From assembly GCA_034440575.1 (NCBI GenBank), contig JAOTOL010001557.1:763001-827000 (forward strand): a stretch of DNA of 64,000 bases, read 5' to 3'. Below, in pieces: positions 12,240 to 22,600 of the stretch (position 1 is its first letter; every line of letters begins with the position of its first letter). Below the pieces are notes generated by a model that saw only the letters and a program-made list of their open reading frames with translations, was not told the origin of the DNA and made no database searches. The position numbers and the translations under genes were made by a program. The stretch is from Imbricaverruca yamaguchii. Its lineage: Eukaryota; Arthropoda; Thecostraca; Neoverrucidae.

Positions 12240-12537
12240 CCGGAGCCATAACGTGTGGCTAGGAGATCGGGTGAGTATACGAGAGGTGGCGCGTTTTCCA
12301 GCGCCGCGCCGCGTCACTGGTGGCCGTGCTGGCGAGCCCATCTGTCGCTATCCGGAGACGAGCGGTGGCGCACGTGCACCATGTCGAAGTAGCCACTCCG
12401 GGACGTTCTGTCACACGCGCGACAGGTGAGACAGACGGTCCGATTAGTTGCCGCCCACGAGGTCAGCTGCGCTCGCCGGGCCGGCCGGGTGTCGCTGGGG
12501 CGGACAGCGTGCCGGCCGGGCGAGCTGTCCGCGCTGT
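12240..12537. other. GC-rich flank of the 54-bp array
   Basis: CpG-rich unique DNA without a recognised exon; open frames here continue into the array only because the array lacks stops. Confidence 0.35.
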
Positions 12538-13110
12538 CCGGACACCCGGGGACGGCTGGGTCCGGACACCCGGGGACGGCTGGGTCCGGACAAATGGTCT
12601 GCTTTCTTGAGAGGCCCGGACACCCGGGGACGGCTGGGTCCGGACAAATGGTCTGCTCCCTGGAGAGGCCCGGACATCGAGGGACGGCTGGGTCCGGACA
12701 AATGGTCTGCTCCCTGGAGAGGCCCGGGCATCGAGGGACGGCTGGGTCCGGACAAGTGGTCTGCTCCCTGGAGAGGCCCGGACACCCGGGGACGGCTGGG
12801 TCCGGACAAATGGTCTGCTCCCTGGAGAGGCCCGGATATCGAGGGACGGCTGGGTCCGGACAAATGACATGCTCCCGGGAGAAGCCCGGATATCGAGGGA
12901 CGGCTGGGTCCAGGACAAATGGTCTGCTCCCTGGAGAGGCCCGGACATCGAGGGACGGCTGGGTCCGGAGAAGTGACATGCTCCCGGGAGAGGCACGGAT
13001 ATCGAGGGAGGGCCGGGTCCGGGGAGACGTCGCGGTCCGCGGATGGGTCCGGGCACTGTGGGAGCACTGGGTCCGCAGACATTATCTGCTCCCGGGAGAG
13101 GCCCAGATAC
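12538..13110. repeat. 54-bp minisatellite
   Basis: About ten copies of a 54-bp unit with GGGACGGCTGGGTCCGGA and AATGGTCTGCTCCCTGGAGA. The first copies are truncated to about 24 bp (CCGGACACCCGGGGACGGCTGGGT twice), and the copies after 12960 are increasingly diverged, so the array decays toward its right edge. The unit is a multiple of three, which leaves two plus and three minus frames open. The right flank to about 13280 keeps faint CCGGATCC-like echoes. Confidence 0.93.
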
Positions 13111-13444
13111 CGAGGAAGAGCCGCATCCGACGATCCAAGCTGACCTGGAGATGAAAAAGAATCTGGATAGTTCACTAGATCCGAATTGCTCATTGGATTG
13201 CAGAATGCGACTTCATCTAGAGACGACACCGGATCCTGAGACGGGACCGGATCCAGAGGAAGGACTGCACCTCGACAGCTGACTGCATCAGAGGTGAGCG
13301 CTGCAGGCGAAAAGGTGCTGCAGGCCTGATCTTCCAGTGTCACTCCCCGTGAGTGGTGGCCGAAGTGTCGTCTGGTCACTCTCCGCTGCAGACACTGTAC
13401 CGCAGAAGTCGGTCACTGAAGTCGGAAACATCGCCCGCCAGTTT

Positions 13445-13515
13445 GTGCCGCTATCCGTTGGTGCCGCTATCTGTTGGTGCCGCTATCTGTTGGTGCCGTT
13501 GGTATCAGTTGGCGC
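13445..13515. repeat. 16-bp tandem repeat, four copies
   Basis: GTGCCGCTATCTGTTG repeated three times and a fourth, altered copy. Confidence 0.85.
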
Positions 13516-14739
13516 TGCTTCTATCCCCAGGCGCCACGATGATGGAGGGTGTGTTCCAACTGGTGCCTGCGTCTTGACATGGCGTCGGTCACTGAGAGCC
13601 GGGCATTCTGAAAGAGGAGGAACTAGGTAAGTTCAGTCTACAATAGGGTAGTGAAGTAGCACGATTTCATTATTCCCAGTAAAGAGAAGAAAGGTTGTAA
13701 ATTGGCATGATTTTAATATTCCCAATAGACAGGTATGCTATAAGAAACGGCAAAGCCACTAATTTCGAGATTTTGGAGACATAGCTTTGGCATCACGGAT
13801 CTGGATAATAGTGACACCATTGAAAGCGACGTGTTCACTACCTACCCTTCATCCAAGTGTAAAATACGCATTATGATCACGGCTAGTTGAAGCGCGTAGT
13901 CTAGTATGGCTTTGAGGAAAACCGGCTTTGAAAGTACTTTCGACAATTTAGTGGTGTGGAGGTTTAGTAGTGGACCATGTTTCTTTCCTGAAGAAATCAT
14001 CATGTTTTCGAAAAATAAATGCTCTTCAAAGGACAAAAAGCAGGAATGTGCTGAACAGCGATTAATGGATTTTGTTCTAAAAAAGACGCTTAGTATATTC
14101 AATGTGTTCTACAGACCAACAGAAATCGCACCGGTTCCACTGAAACAGTCCTAAGACACATTTAGGCTCAATTTACCCATCAGAAAGGATAGGCGTGCAT
14201 GGGATGAATAGCCTGTGCATTTCCTTCGTCCTGGCCCCTTGATCACTCAGCGCGTATCTCGTAATAACACCATTAGCGATAATCCGAATTACCACACATT
14301 GTTACGGTACCACCTGACTGGAACCGCTAAACTGCGTCACATGGTGGCGTTATTGTCTGTGTGACTGGGTGGCCAAGTGACCCGTCCTGCCCTCGGGCCG
14401 TAGAGATATATCGGGGTCGCCGGCTCCGACCCGCTTGTCTCTGTGACTCCTTTTCGGCGGACGCACTATCACGAGGTCTTCGGCAAACATGGTGTTGGCG
14501 GTAGTGTGCGTGCCTAATAAACAATCTCCCTGAGGTTTCGGCCGGGTAAGGCGCAATATTTATTTTAGAGAATAGTATATCAAACACCCGACCGTCGGAG
14601 CTGCGCTGGTGGCTACCGTTTAGTCAGTGAGCAGCGATTGTGTCACGCAGCTCCTGAAAACCATCACCAAACACGCCATGCTGCATAATGAACAGCAGTA
14701 GCTTAAGTAGCTCATGGCTTAGTTCAAGAAGCTCATGCA
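13516..14739. other. Gene-poor spacer
   Basis: No conserved coding sequence. An AATAAA lies near 14515 on the plus strand after a CpG-richer stretch (14330-14500); with no exon recognisable upstream it cannot be assigned. Confidence 0.35.
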
Positions 14740-15055
14740 CTCAAGCGAACTAGTGAGCACGCGCCACAGTTGTATTAGTTGTCTCGGCGGGAGTGTCAGC
14801 TCGCGCCACAATTCACTTGTATGGAAGAGTCCGCACTGACCACGGTTCACCTCAGCGGAAGTGAGCACGCACTGCAGCTTACCTGGGCGGACGATCGGCG
14901 CACAGTGCACCTGGGCGGAAGAGTCAGCGTGTGTTCCGGTCCATCTGGGCGTAAGAGCGAGCACGCACTTGAGTCAATCTGGGCGTATGAGTGAGCACGC
15001 ACTTCAGTTGACCTGAGCGGAAGAGCCAGCACTCGCGCCGCAGTTCACCTTGACG
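14740..15055. repeat. Degenerate ~35-bp tandem repeat
   Basis: Eight or so diverged units containing CTGGGCGGAAGAGT(G)AGCACGCACT-like text. Copies differ by many substitutions and small indels, so this is older than the neighbouring 15-bp array. Confidence 0.7.
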
Positions 15056-15194
15056 GCCGAGTGAGCGGCGGAGAGAGCCGAGACTGCGCTTCCGCTCTGA
15101 TCTGGGCCAACTCCCACGAACCCTCGACCCCGATCGGAATTCAGTCCTGACGGAACGGCGGCGCCGCCTCCGGCTCAGCCACACTGACGTACTG

Positions 15195-15595
15195 CATCTC
15201 GGCCAAGCTGGTCTCGGCCAAGCTGGTCACGGCCAAGCTGGTCACGGCCAAGCTGGTCACGGCCAAGCTGGTCACGGCCAAGCTGGTCACGGCCAAGCTG
15301 GTCACGGTAAAGCTGGTCCCGGCAAAGCCGGTCCCGGCCAAGCTGGTCACGGCCAAGCTGGTCACGGCCAAGCTGGTCACGGCCAAGCTGGTCACGGCCA
15401 AGCTGGTCACGGCCATGCTGGTCACAGCCAAGCTGGTCCCGGCCAAGCTGGTCACGGCCAAGCTGGTCACAGCCAAGCTGGTCACGGCCAAGCTGGTCAC
15501 GGCCAAGCTGGTCACGGCCAAGCTGGTCACGGCCAAGCTGGTCACGGCCAAGCTGGTCACGGCCAAGCTGGTCACAGCCAAGCTGGTCACGGCCG
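15195..15595. repeat. 15-bp minisatellite
   Basis: About 27 copies of GGTCACGGCCAAGCT, nearly identical; scattered variants carry GGTCACAG, GGTCCCGG or CATGCT. A multiple of three, so it reads as a 5-residue repeat in several frames on both strands. Confidence 0.97.
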
Positions 15596-16499
15596 CTACA
15601 GCTCGGTCTCAGTTCACAGCGGTAACACCTGCTTGGCGCGCTGATATGATACACCGATGAGGTTAACATATTTTCAATAGTCGGGGCGCATTCGCCACTG
15701 CCAGTACTTGACATGTATTTGGTGAGCCGTCAGCAGACTAACTGCAGTCAAAGTCTAAATGTGCATTTAGCGGCGCGCAGATTCTTGAAGATACGCCTAT
15801 AAGGAAACCCTCCGTCATTTTACTGCTACCTGCCTAGAGAACTTGCATCTCATCGCAAGATACATTTCATCTCTTTGCATCGCAGGGCAAGTTTCAAAAG
15901 GCAGTGCCGAGTACCCTAAAGCCGTCGTCACCCGTACATGGGCACGGGTGCAGGCGGATGTCCGTGCCCGTGGTGAGCGGGTGAGAAGGCGCCGGCCGTC
16001 GTATTAACCCCGCAGTGATTAATCTCCGGCTGGATAGTTTATTGAATCAATTGTGCGGCCGGCCGACCAGCCGACCGGTGAGGCATTGGTCTGTCGGCGC
16101 TCGGCGCGCGCCGATGTTTATGTAGGAGGGCGGGGTGCCAGTGTCCTGTTACGGGCACGACCACACCGACCGCCCAGCTGTCGATAGCCGCCAGCGCTGA
16201 GCTCCCTCATGCCTGCGCTGTTCGCGGCTGAGCTCCTCCGCCTGTTGGAAAATCCGGAGAAATTATATGACACAGTTGCGAATTTGCAAAATGAAAGCGA
16301 CACAGTCACATATAGATGCAATATTATAATTTAGTATGTGAGTGCTTGAAAGCGTGCTCTTTTTCGAAGCATTTTTAAGCGGGCTGTTATGCATTGCGCG
16401 GGGTAGCTTTTCACAAAAGTCAGCTAACGTTAGCAAAGTTTGGGTCAACTTGGGCTAGGATAGATTGGGGGACGGTCTACGATAGGTCACTTCTACTCA
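15596..16499. other. Unique spacer with GC-rich hairpin
   Basis: No gene recognised. The stretch 15900-16250 is GC-rich and holds a perfect 8-bp inverted repeat, GGGCACGG at 15940-15947 and CCGTGCCC at 15962-15969, inside a longer run of CCCGT/ACGGG text. It also includes homeodomain-like TTAAT/ATTAA motifs near 16004-16022. Confidence 0.3.
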
Positions 16500-16500
16500 G

Positions 16501-16738
16501 GAGGTGGCAGTGTCCGTGGAGTGTTCATTGTGCCATGAGATTAACGCCGACCGAACAGCGCCCACGGCATCGGGTTCACAGGGACTTTACACAGGTCCTT
16601 CGGTTCGGTGGCGCGTCCCGAGGTCATGGCCACGCCTCGTGTCACCGGAACAGTTCTCTGTCAGTCGGGGTACGGGGAGTGGTGATGGCTCCGCCGTGTG
16701 CACAACGTGTTACGGCCGGGAATCTGAGAGGAAGCTTG
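16501..16738 (+). CDS. Unassigned exon-like open stretch with two CxxC pairs
   Basis: A pyrimidine-rich acceptor (TTCTACTCAG at 16491-16500) is followed by an open frame of about 79 codons that ends at a possible donor CTT/GTGAGC. The frame encodes a start EVAVSVECSLCHEI and, 60 residues on, SAVCTTCYGRE. Two CxxC pairs at the ends of one frame are what a treble-clef or other C4 zinc-binding exon can look like. The residues between them are basic and proline/serine-rich and match nothing I recognise. No partner exon is identified. It could easily be a chance open frame in GC-rich DNA. Confidence 0.22.
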
Positions 16739-17057
16739 TGAGCAAGACTTCTCGGTAATGGTCCCGGAAATATAACTTCAGGCATATGCATAACGTGTAT
16801 GTCCGTGTCAATGAGTGCATTGAAAAAAAATATCCAAGTAGGGGACCAATTGCAAAAAGGAAGTGCTTTGTTATGTCTTGCGCGATGGCAATTCCCATGG
16901 GATTCTATACCCATGCATACACACAAAAAAAAATGTGAGCGGCCCGACCCGCCTCGGCTCAGCTTTGAAAGCTTTAGTAGCATTTTTACTGCAGCGCTTC
17001 AAGGCCTAATTTCGTCACTCAGAATTGTGACGAAGTAGGACATTCCGCTAGTGTTCC

Positions 17058-17080
17058 TGCCGGCCTCCGGCAGGCCGGCA
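17058..17080. other. Perfect 9-bp GC hairpin
   Basis: TGCCGGCCT at 17058-17066 and its exact complement AGGCCGGCA at 17072-17080 around a 5-base loop. No T-run follows; its role is unknown. Confidence 0.6.
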
Positions 17081-17097
17081 CAAGCCGTCCAGCCGCC

Positions 17098-17131
17098 GGT
17101 CACGTGGTTACGTCATGCCGGTCACGTGACC
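17098..17131. promoter_or_regulatory. E-box / CRE-like motif cluster
   Basis: Within 30 bp there are CACGTG (17101-17106), TTACGTCA (17108-17115, an ATF/CREB-like site) and the 10-bp palindrome GTCACGTGAC (17121-17130). The last is identical to the CLEAR consensus bound by MiT/TFE and related bHLH-zip factors. No exon or TATA box is recognised nearby, so the target gene is unknown. Confidence 0.35.
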
Positions 17132-17500
17132 TGTGTGCCCCGGGCGATCGTCCGTGTCAGTGGCAGTATGGTGCATGATGCTGCGCTGGTCGATTGAACG
17201 GTCGAAGCTGATCGACGGTTGTGTGTGATGCGAACTGACCAGGACAACGGAGACAGGAATACCATTGAAGCGCTTTGACAGCCGCGCAGTTCGACAGCCC
17301 ACTCGTGCATTCAAGTCCGAGGTGCGTGTACCATATTCGGCAAATGAGCATGCTTTTTGTATCATTGCAAGGAACGTCGGCGGAAACAGATTTGTTCGCA
17401 ATTGGTTCATGCTGAAATTGGAGTGGCTATTTAGGAAATGTGGCTCCTTTACCAAACATGGTGCACTTATCCAAAACTGAAATGAACTGTCTCACATTCT

Positions 17501-17664
17501 TGAATTGGATTGGATTGTGGATTTACGACGCACTCAGCAGCTGAGGCTATATGGCATCGCCTGCCTCTCACCCTGGCAGGAAGGGCGGGCATCGCGGGGA
17601 AGCGAGCCCCGTACCTCTGGCGTGCCAGACTCTTAGCTGAACCACTGAGCTACGGACGCTCCTC
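17501..17664 (-). mobile_element. tRNA-derived SINE-like element
   Basis: Read on the minus strand it starts at about 17664 with CGTCCGTAGCTCAGTGG, a very good tRNA head with a Pol III A box (TAGCTCAGTGG). A CTGGCACGCCAG anticodon-arm-like stem follows. Then comes GGGGCTCGCTTCCCC, a degenerate T arm/B box that still forms its stem, and GCGATGCCC, which pairs in part with the 5' end. After this come an unrelated body, GTCGTAAATCCACAATCC and an ATCCA-type simple tail. The tRNA-like head plus short body plus simple-repeat tail is the standard SINE plan. The B box is too altered for me to call it a functional tRNA gene. Confidence 0.65.
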
Positions 17665-20318
17665 AAATTGCCAAAATAAACCTCGCTTCCTTATGTAATT
17701 CCGGTGCATGTGTCAAGGTAGACGCAATTTGGTGTGTTACCAGGAGCTGCAAAGAGTGCACTTATTATCAATTCACAAGTTCCCTATCAGTGTAATGCCC
17801 ACATTAATAAGGGTGATCGGTTCCAAGTATCGGTTCCCTGTTCATCGGCACGATCCCCGAGCAATTAGGTATGCTATGTTATGGTGCGCTATGCTGGAAT
17901 GAATTGATATTGGGATTGATTGAGTGAAATGTAGGGCATGCATTTCAATCTATGCAAGCTAGAAGAAACCGCATCGTGAATGGACACTTCATTCGCCTTG
18001 TAGCATCGAAGTTGCTAGCACACATCGTGGTAGTTCTTCGGCGCCGACGATCTGACGCCAAGTGTGCAGCAATTTTGCATCGTCAGAACGCGTTGTGATT
18101 TAACTTAGTAGCCGGCTGCTTTCGATCTTCGATCTCAACATAGTAAAGATCAATTTCGTCCATCCATGAACGCTATAAATCCCAAAATTATTGCGGATAT
18201 CCGTCCATCGTACCCTCCTGTGGCGGAACCTTCGGTGGATAACTTATCGATTCATTCAAAGCAGGCTGACATTCAGGACTTCCGCGTAGATACACCTGAA
18301 GAGGATCCTCACAAAACTGGATTTATTCATGGATACCGCAAGCATCATTGTTATGACACAAATTCCTACCGCTGAAAAAACCTATGCATGCCGGATAAGA
18401 GCCACCTGAAGCCATGACGAAGACGCGGTATAAAAAAGCGCAGACTAACAGGGCAGGTTCCACGGATTTGATGCTCAGGGTGACACCAGGGGCGCAGCAG
18501 CAGCCTAAACTGGCTGAACAGGTGCCACTGGCTGGATGCTCAAGGTGACCTCAGGGCCGAATGCAGGATTTCCGGAAGGATTCGTCACTTGAGGCCAAAC
18601 ACCAGGAAAACCCGGGTCCCCCCAAAAAGGTTCAGTCTCTTTTTTTTAAAGCATACGGTCATATAACTGCATAGTTAAGACCAGAGCGCCATCTTCTCGA
18701 CCGTGCTATTTCGCATTTCCACTAAGGCTTCTTATATATCAGGTTTGTAGCACCTGGAAGAAGCATGTGACTAAGTTATAAAGCTCATTTCGCGTCCATT
18801 TTTAAAGCACTCCGAATGTTGCTTACCCAGGATGAAAGGCGGCGCTATGAATCTGATATAAACTCAGGTAAACATACCATGGAGCATCTAATTGGAGTTC
18901 TTTAGAGCCTTTCGGTATGTTCTTTTTTTTGGACCGCCGTGAAGTATTCGACAGTGTGCCCGTGAAGCATACATTTGAATTATGTTAATGGGAACTTTAA
19001 TATTGATACCATCTGCGACAGATAAGAGAAAACCTACGAGGGAATCTGAAGTCATCACCTCTGCAAGCCCCACGGAAGCTCCTTCAGGAGTCAAATGCCC
19101 AAGAGGGGTATCCTAGAGAGCATGCGTCGAACAAAAGTGTCAATGTGAGTGGTGCATCTAGGGCAGAGATGACAATGCAAGTGATATATGTTGACAAGAG
19201 ATGGCGGGGCGAATGGCGTGTTAGAACCGACGCAAAATGGAAAATCTGAAACGCTCCGTCAAACCGGGTCACTTTGTTAAATACCAACTAGAGACTGGCC
19301 GACAGGGATTTCATTTCAATCGTCGCGATCAGCACCTCCCACAGGCCAACTGGTTTTGCACACGCTTGAGCCAGCAAGACGCATTCTCGAAATGTAACAC
19401 GGAAAGCGCATATTGGCGGTCAGAACTAATTTGTGGATGACAGCACCTTTAGAGATTCCTGTACAGCGGAGGTCAGTCAGTGAACCGTAATCGGCTAAGT
19501 CTGCGAGGACCTTGTTTTCTTGTGTCTGTGCTGATGTCGCAGAGTGCTTTTTGCAAGTACAATGTATTTAAATCCCGAGTGTGATGGTGTCGCTACACCA
19601 GGTTAATGGGTCACCCAATAAATACTGGAGGTTGGCGAAGGTGACTTCTGAGAATGCATGGTAGTAGCCGCCCACCCGCCCCTGTAAGGGAGGCCGTGAC
19701 CAGTGCGGCCGACGGCTCAGCCGTGTAATCATCCTGACAGCGCCCAAATTTACTCCCCCATTGCAAACTTCGATTAGTGCAATTAACGCCAGGCGGATGC
19801 AATGCGCTGTAGTTTTTATAGAGGAGCCACATAGCGTCCGTCTCACGCGTGCTTGAGATTCCGTTCCCATAGAGGCAGCCGCGCCAGTGCTGAGGCCTGT
19901 GTGTGTCGCCTCAGCGCAGACCGCGAGAGAATATCCGTGCGGATCGAACCACACAGCCAGCATTGGTGGGAGGATCCGCCTATGCGGTCGCTATCACTGA
20001 CCCGCTGCCGGAACATGGCCGGCCTCTGGTGAGTTACTGTCCCGGTTTGAGCTGCTGCGCGTGAACGGGGCGGCGCCGCCGGAAGAGCCGGAGTCTGACT
20101 GGCACGGACCGCCCCGAGACACGCATCCCACGAGCGGCGTTTTTGCGCCGTCTCGGGCACCGGCCGCGGCCGACAATGCAGCATAATTGATGGCTGGCTG
20201 ACTGGAGAGTCTGTGCAATCACACGGCCGAGCGCACAGGCGGCCGAACAAAAACCCAGCCGCTGTCAGTGTGTCAGAACCGTCCGGCCGCACATACTCGG
20301 CACAGAGCCACTTGACCA
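17665..20318. other. Gene-poor DNA with a GC-rich block
   Basis: No conserved exon recognised. From about 19600 to 20320 the sequence becomes CpG-rich and holds several ATTA/TAAT motifs. It might be a conserved non-coding or promoter region, but nothing in it decides this. Confidence 0.3.
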
Positions 20319-20645
20319 ACAGCTGTTCACCTGACCATCCACAGCTGACCCATGCCCTTACTGCACCCGATCAGTTAGCTGCAGCTGACCTGGCTACAGC
20401 TGGCCTGGGGAGACGAGCAGTCTTGGGGTGAGTTGGCTGGCTCACAATCGAAAGATTGTGGGTTCGAGTCTTGCCTGTCGCTACTCTCCGCCCGCGATCA
20501 ATCGGTGTGAGAGGTTGGCGACGCTACACGACTCAACGGTCGACGTGTCGTAAAACCACTAACCGCAACCACAGCTGACCTGACCACAGCTAACAGCGGT
20601 TGACTGAATCACAGCTGTGAGCAGCTGACCTAACCAAAACTGAAC
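20319..20645. repeat. CAGCTG (E-box) degenerate repeat, split by a SINE
   Basis: CAGCTG occurs at 20320, 20342, 20382, 20397, 20572, 20612 and 20622, mostly as CAGCTGACC with a 15-40 bp spacing. The left block (20319-20410) and right block (20570-20645) are separated exactly by the SINE-like element. This suggests that one old CAGCTGACC repeat was interrupted by insertion. Confidence 0.55.
20412..20571 (+). mobile_element. tRNA-derived SINE-like element
   Basis: From about 20412: a D-arm-like GTGAGTTGGCTGGCTCAC, an anticodon-arm-like ACAATCGAAAGATTGT, and GGGTTCGAGTCTT with an intact Pol III B box (GGTTCGAGTC). The A box (TGAGTTGGCTGG) is degenerate. The body ends in GTCGTAAAACCACTAACCGCAACC. 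That tail is nearly the same as the tail of the minus-strand element at 17.5 kb (GTCGTAAATCCACAATCC), so both may use the same LINE machinery. Confidence 0.65.
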
Positions 20646-21119
20646 TAGTTGAGATGAGATCGTGACTTGATTATGCTGGCTTTGGTATCTTATGGCCCTA
20701 TAACAACATGTGTAGATACAATGTGAGTAAATAATGTCGCCGTAGCCATGCCACATTTCAAAACGTTAACCTGAACGGTTCAAGAGTTGTCTCAAAATGT
20801 CAAGGGGATCAATTGGACCCCGCTCCCCGCACTGCGAGGATTAAGAAACGGCCCTTAGCAAGTGAAGATTACTCACCTATTTACTTTCAATGAGTACCGG
20901 CTGGCGAGCCGACGCGGGTGTTGTTTTGCGGGAGCTACGCAACATACTGTTAATCCCGAATACAAGGAGCCGAGCCTTGCCTGTGACCAGTTCCATGGAC
21001 TGTGAAGAAAATAAATGTAAAATATCCAACGCCTTCTTCGTCCTTCTTGTTGAATCACATATCTCCCAGTTTCACCAGCAATCAAAACTTGCATGTTGGT
21101 ATCCTAAACATATTAGCCT
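20646..21119. other. Spacer, possibly the 3' continuation of the LINE relic
   Basis: No reliable protein similarity. By position it would hold the 3' part of the minus-strand LINE at 21.1-21.75 kb, but I could not follow the reading frame past 21120. Confidence 0.3.
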
Positions 21120-21750
21120 CATGATAGTACGGTGATAGATCGTTCCAAAACATCAAAAGAACAGTGGATCAAGAGATGTACCCTGATATACAGCACTGGA
21201 ATTACGTAACGAACATGACAATGTCACGCTACCAGCCTTGTCCCAAGCTGAAACTTGCTGTGTTTGATTCTGTGAATAATCTTGGAACCAGTCCGTGTTT
21301 TCGTTTTCTTAGGTAAGACGCACTGCATGGTCGATGACATGAAGCTATGTTTTAAAAGACGAGTGGGCATTAAAAGCGCAATCTCGGCTGGTTCATCCCT
21401 GAAGCAATTTAGTCCGCAGCATTAGTCTCTGCTGTCTCGGTTGAGTGCACGTATCAGTTACGAGATCTATGTTAGATGTATGAGAATTAGTGGTGATTAT
21501 GTAAATGACAGTCTAGCTGTTGACGAGCAACACGTTCCTTGACTTCCGCAATAGCCGGTGCGACTGAGATCGGTCTAAACTTCGTATGATCGCTAAGATC
21601 GGTAGCTTTCGGTGCGGTAGCTAGGACATGTTTCCATTACTGCGGTCACAAGTCGGATAGAACTCACAATGTCAAGAGTAGCATGTTCAAAACGTTCAGA
21701 GCATATCTGCACCAATTTAGCATTGATACTCTTAATACCATCGGAGAGCC
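21120..21750 (-). pseudogene. Decayed non-LTR retrotransposon reverse transcriptase
   Basis: Minus-strand translation across several frames gives the ordered landmarks of a Jockey/CR1-like LINE reverse transcriptase. These are SDGIKSINAKL (the PDGI region) near 21750, FRPISVAPAIAEVKERV (the YRPISLLP-type block) near 21580-21530, a damaged AFDTVDH-like segment, TDWFQDYSQNQTQQV (the WF.SYL..R.Q.V block), and VYQGTSLDPLFF (the VPQGS.LGPLLF block) near 21195-21160. Stops and frameshifts lie between blocks and the YADD catalytic box is not recognisable, so the copy is dead. The 5' end and ORF1 were not found. Confidence 0.8.
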
Positions 21751-21839
21751 AACCTGATTTTGTAAATGATTCCCCACAGCATCATTGCCAACAGACATAT
21801 CCGCAGGCTAATCAGAGGGTGGACTCTGATGTCTGTTGT

Positions 21840-22110
21840 CTGCCTATCTGTTGGTCAATAGGCAAGTTATCTCCCCATCTAGCGTGGTCGGTGGGCACCT
21901 CACTCTGTCTCCTGGTCAGTAGCATGGCTCTTCACTCTGTCTGTTGATCAGTAGGTAGGTTCTGTCTGTTGTCTATTGATCAGTAGGCGGGCTCTTATCT
22001 GTTAGTGGGTAGGCGAGCTCCTCAACCTGTCTGTTGGTCAGGAGACGGGCTTTGTCTCTCCGCCTGTTAACTGTCTGTTGGTCAGTCAGTTGGCTCTGCT
22101 TCTCTGATGC
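21840..22110. repeat. Degenerate tandem repeat
   Basis: Diverged units of roughly 40-50 bp sharing CTGTCTGTTGGTCAGTAGG and a GGGCTC end. Not resolvable into exact copies by eye. Confidence 0.6.
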
Positions 22111-22460
22111 GTGTTGGCTAGCAGATCTAGAAAAGTATGTCTACTTGTCTACTTTCCATTAAAAAATATAGTATTTACATTAGGAAATTTACTGGGAATC
22201 ATATTGACTTGGCACATCTGAAGTACTTTTCCGAACTTCATTGAACCTTAGGTTAATTACGTTAATGTATTGCATGCTGTATTCATTTGCATAGCTATTT
22301 ATTTAATTTACCGATTAAAGAACAGGCATTGCTCATGTTTATCACCTGTTACGTTTCTCTTTGTAGTATGAAAATATATCTGGTTTCTACGTTCGTGGGC
22401 AGGTAGGTGGAATTTTACCTTATGATTCACCCTGCATGGCGACCAGTGGGAGGGTTATTT

Positions 22461-22600
22461 ATCCCGTCTATTGGTTCCTTATCCCGTCTATTTGTTCTTC
22501 AGCCCGTCTATTGGTTCGTTATCCCGTCTATTTGTTCTTCAGCCCGTCTATTGGTTCCTTATCCCGTCTATTGGTTTTTCATCCCGTCTGCTGGCCACTA
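22461..22600. repeat. 20-bp minisatellite, seven copies
   Basis: Seven direct copies of ATCCCGTCTATTGGTTCCTT with two alternating variants (ATCCCGTCT/AGCCCGTCT and ATTGG/ATTTG), so a 40-bp dimer is partly visible. Confidence 0.9.

Noticed and set aside
12314..13379. 221- to 311-codon frames on both strands of the 54-bp array
   Set aside because: Stop-free unit of length divisible by three; mutually overlapping frames on both strands.
15141..15714. 5-residue repeat proteins across the 15-bp array
   Set aside because: Simple consequence of the 15-bp unit; open on both strands.
19568..19963. 131-codon minus-strand frame in the 19.6-20.3 kb GC-rich block
   Set aside because: No recognised motif; GC-rich open frames also occur on the opposite strand.
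20412..20571. Functional tRNA gene
   Set aside because: The B box is good, but the A box is degenerate, the acceptor stem does not pair and a SINE tail follows.
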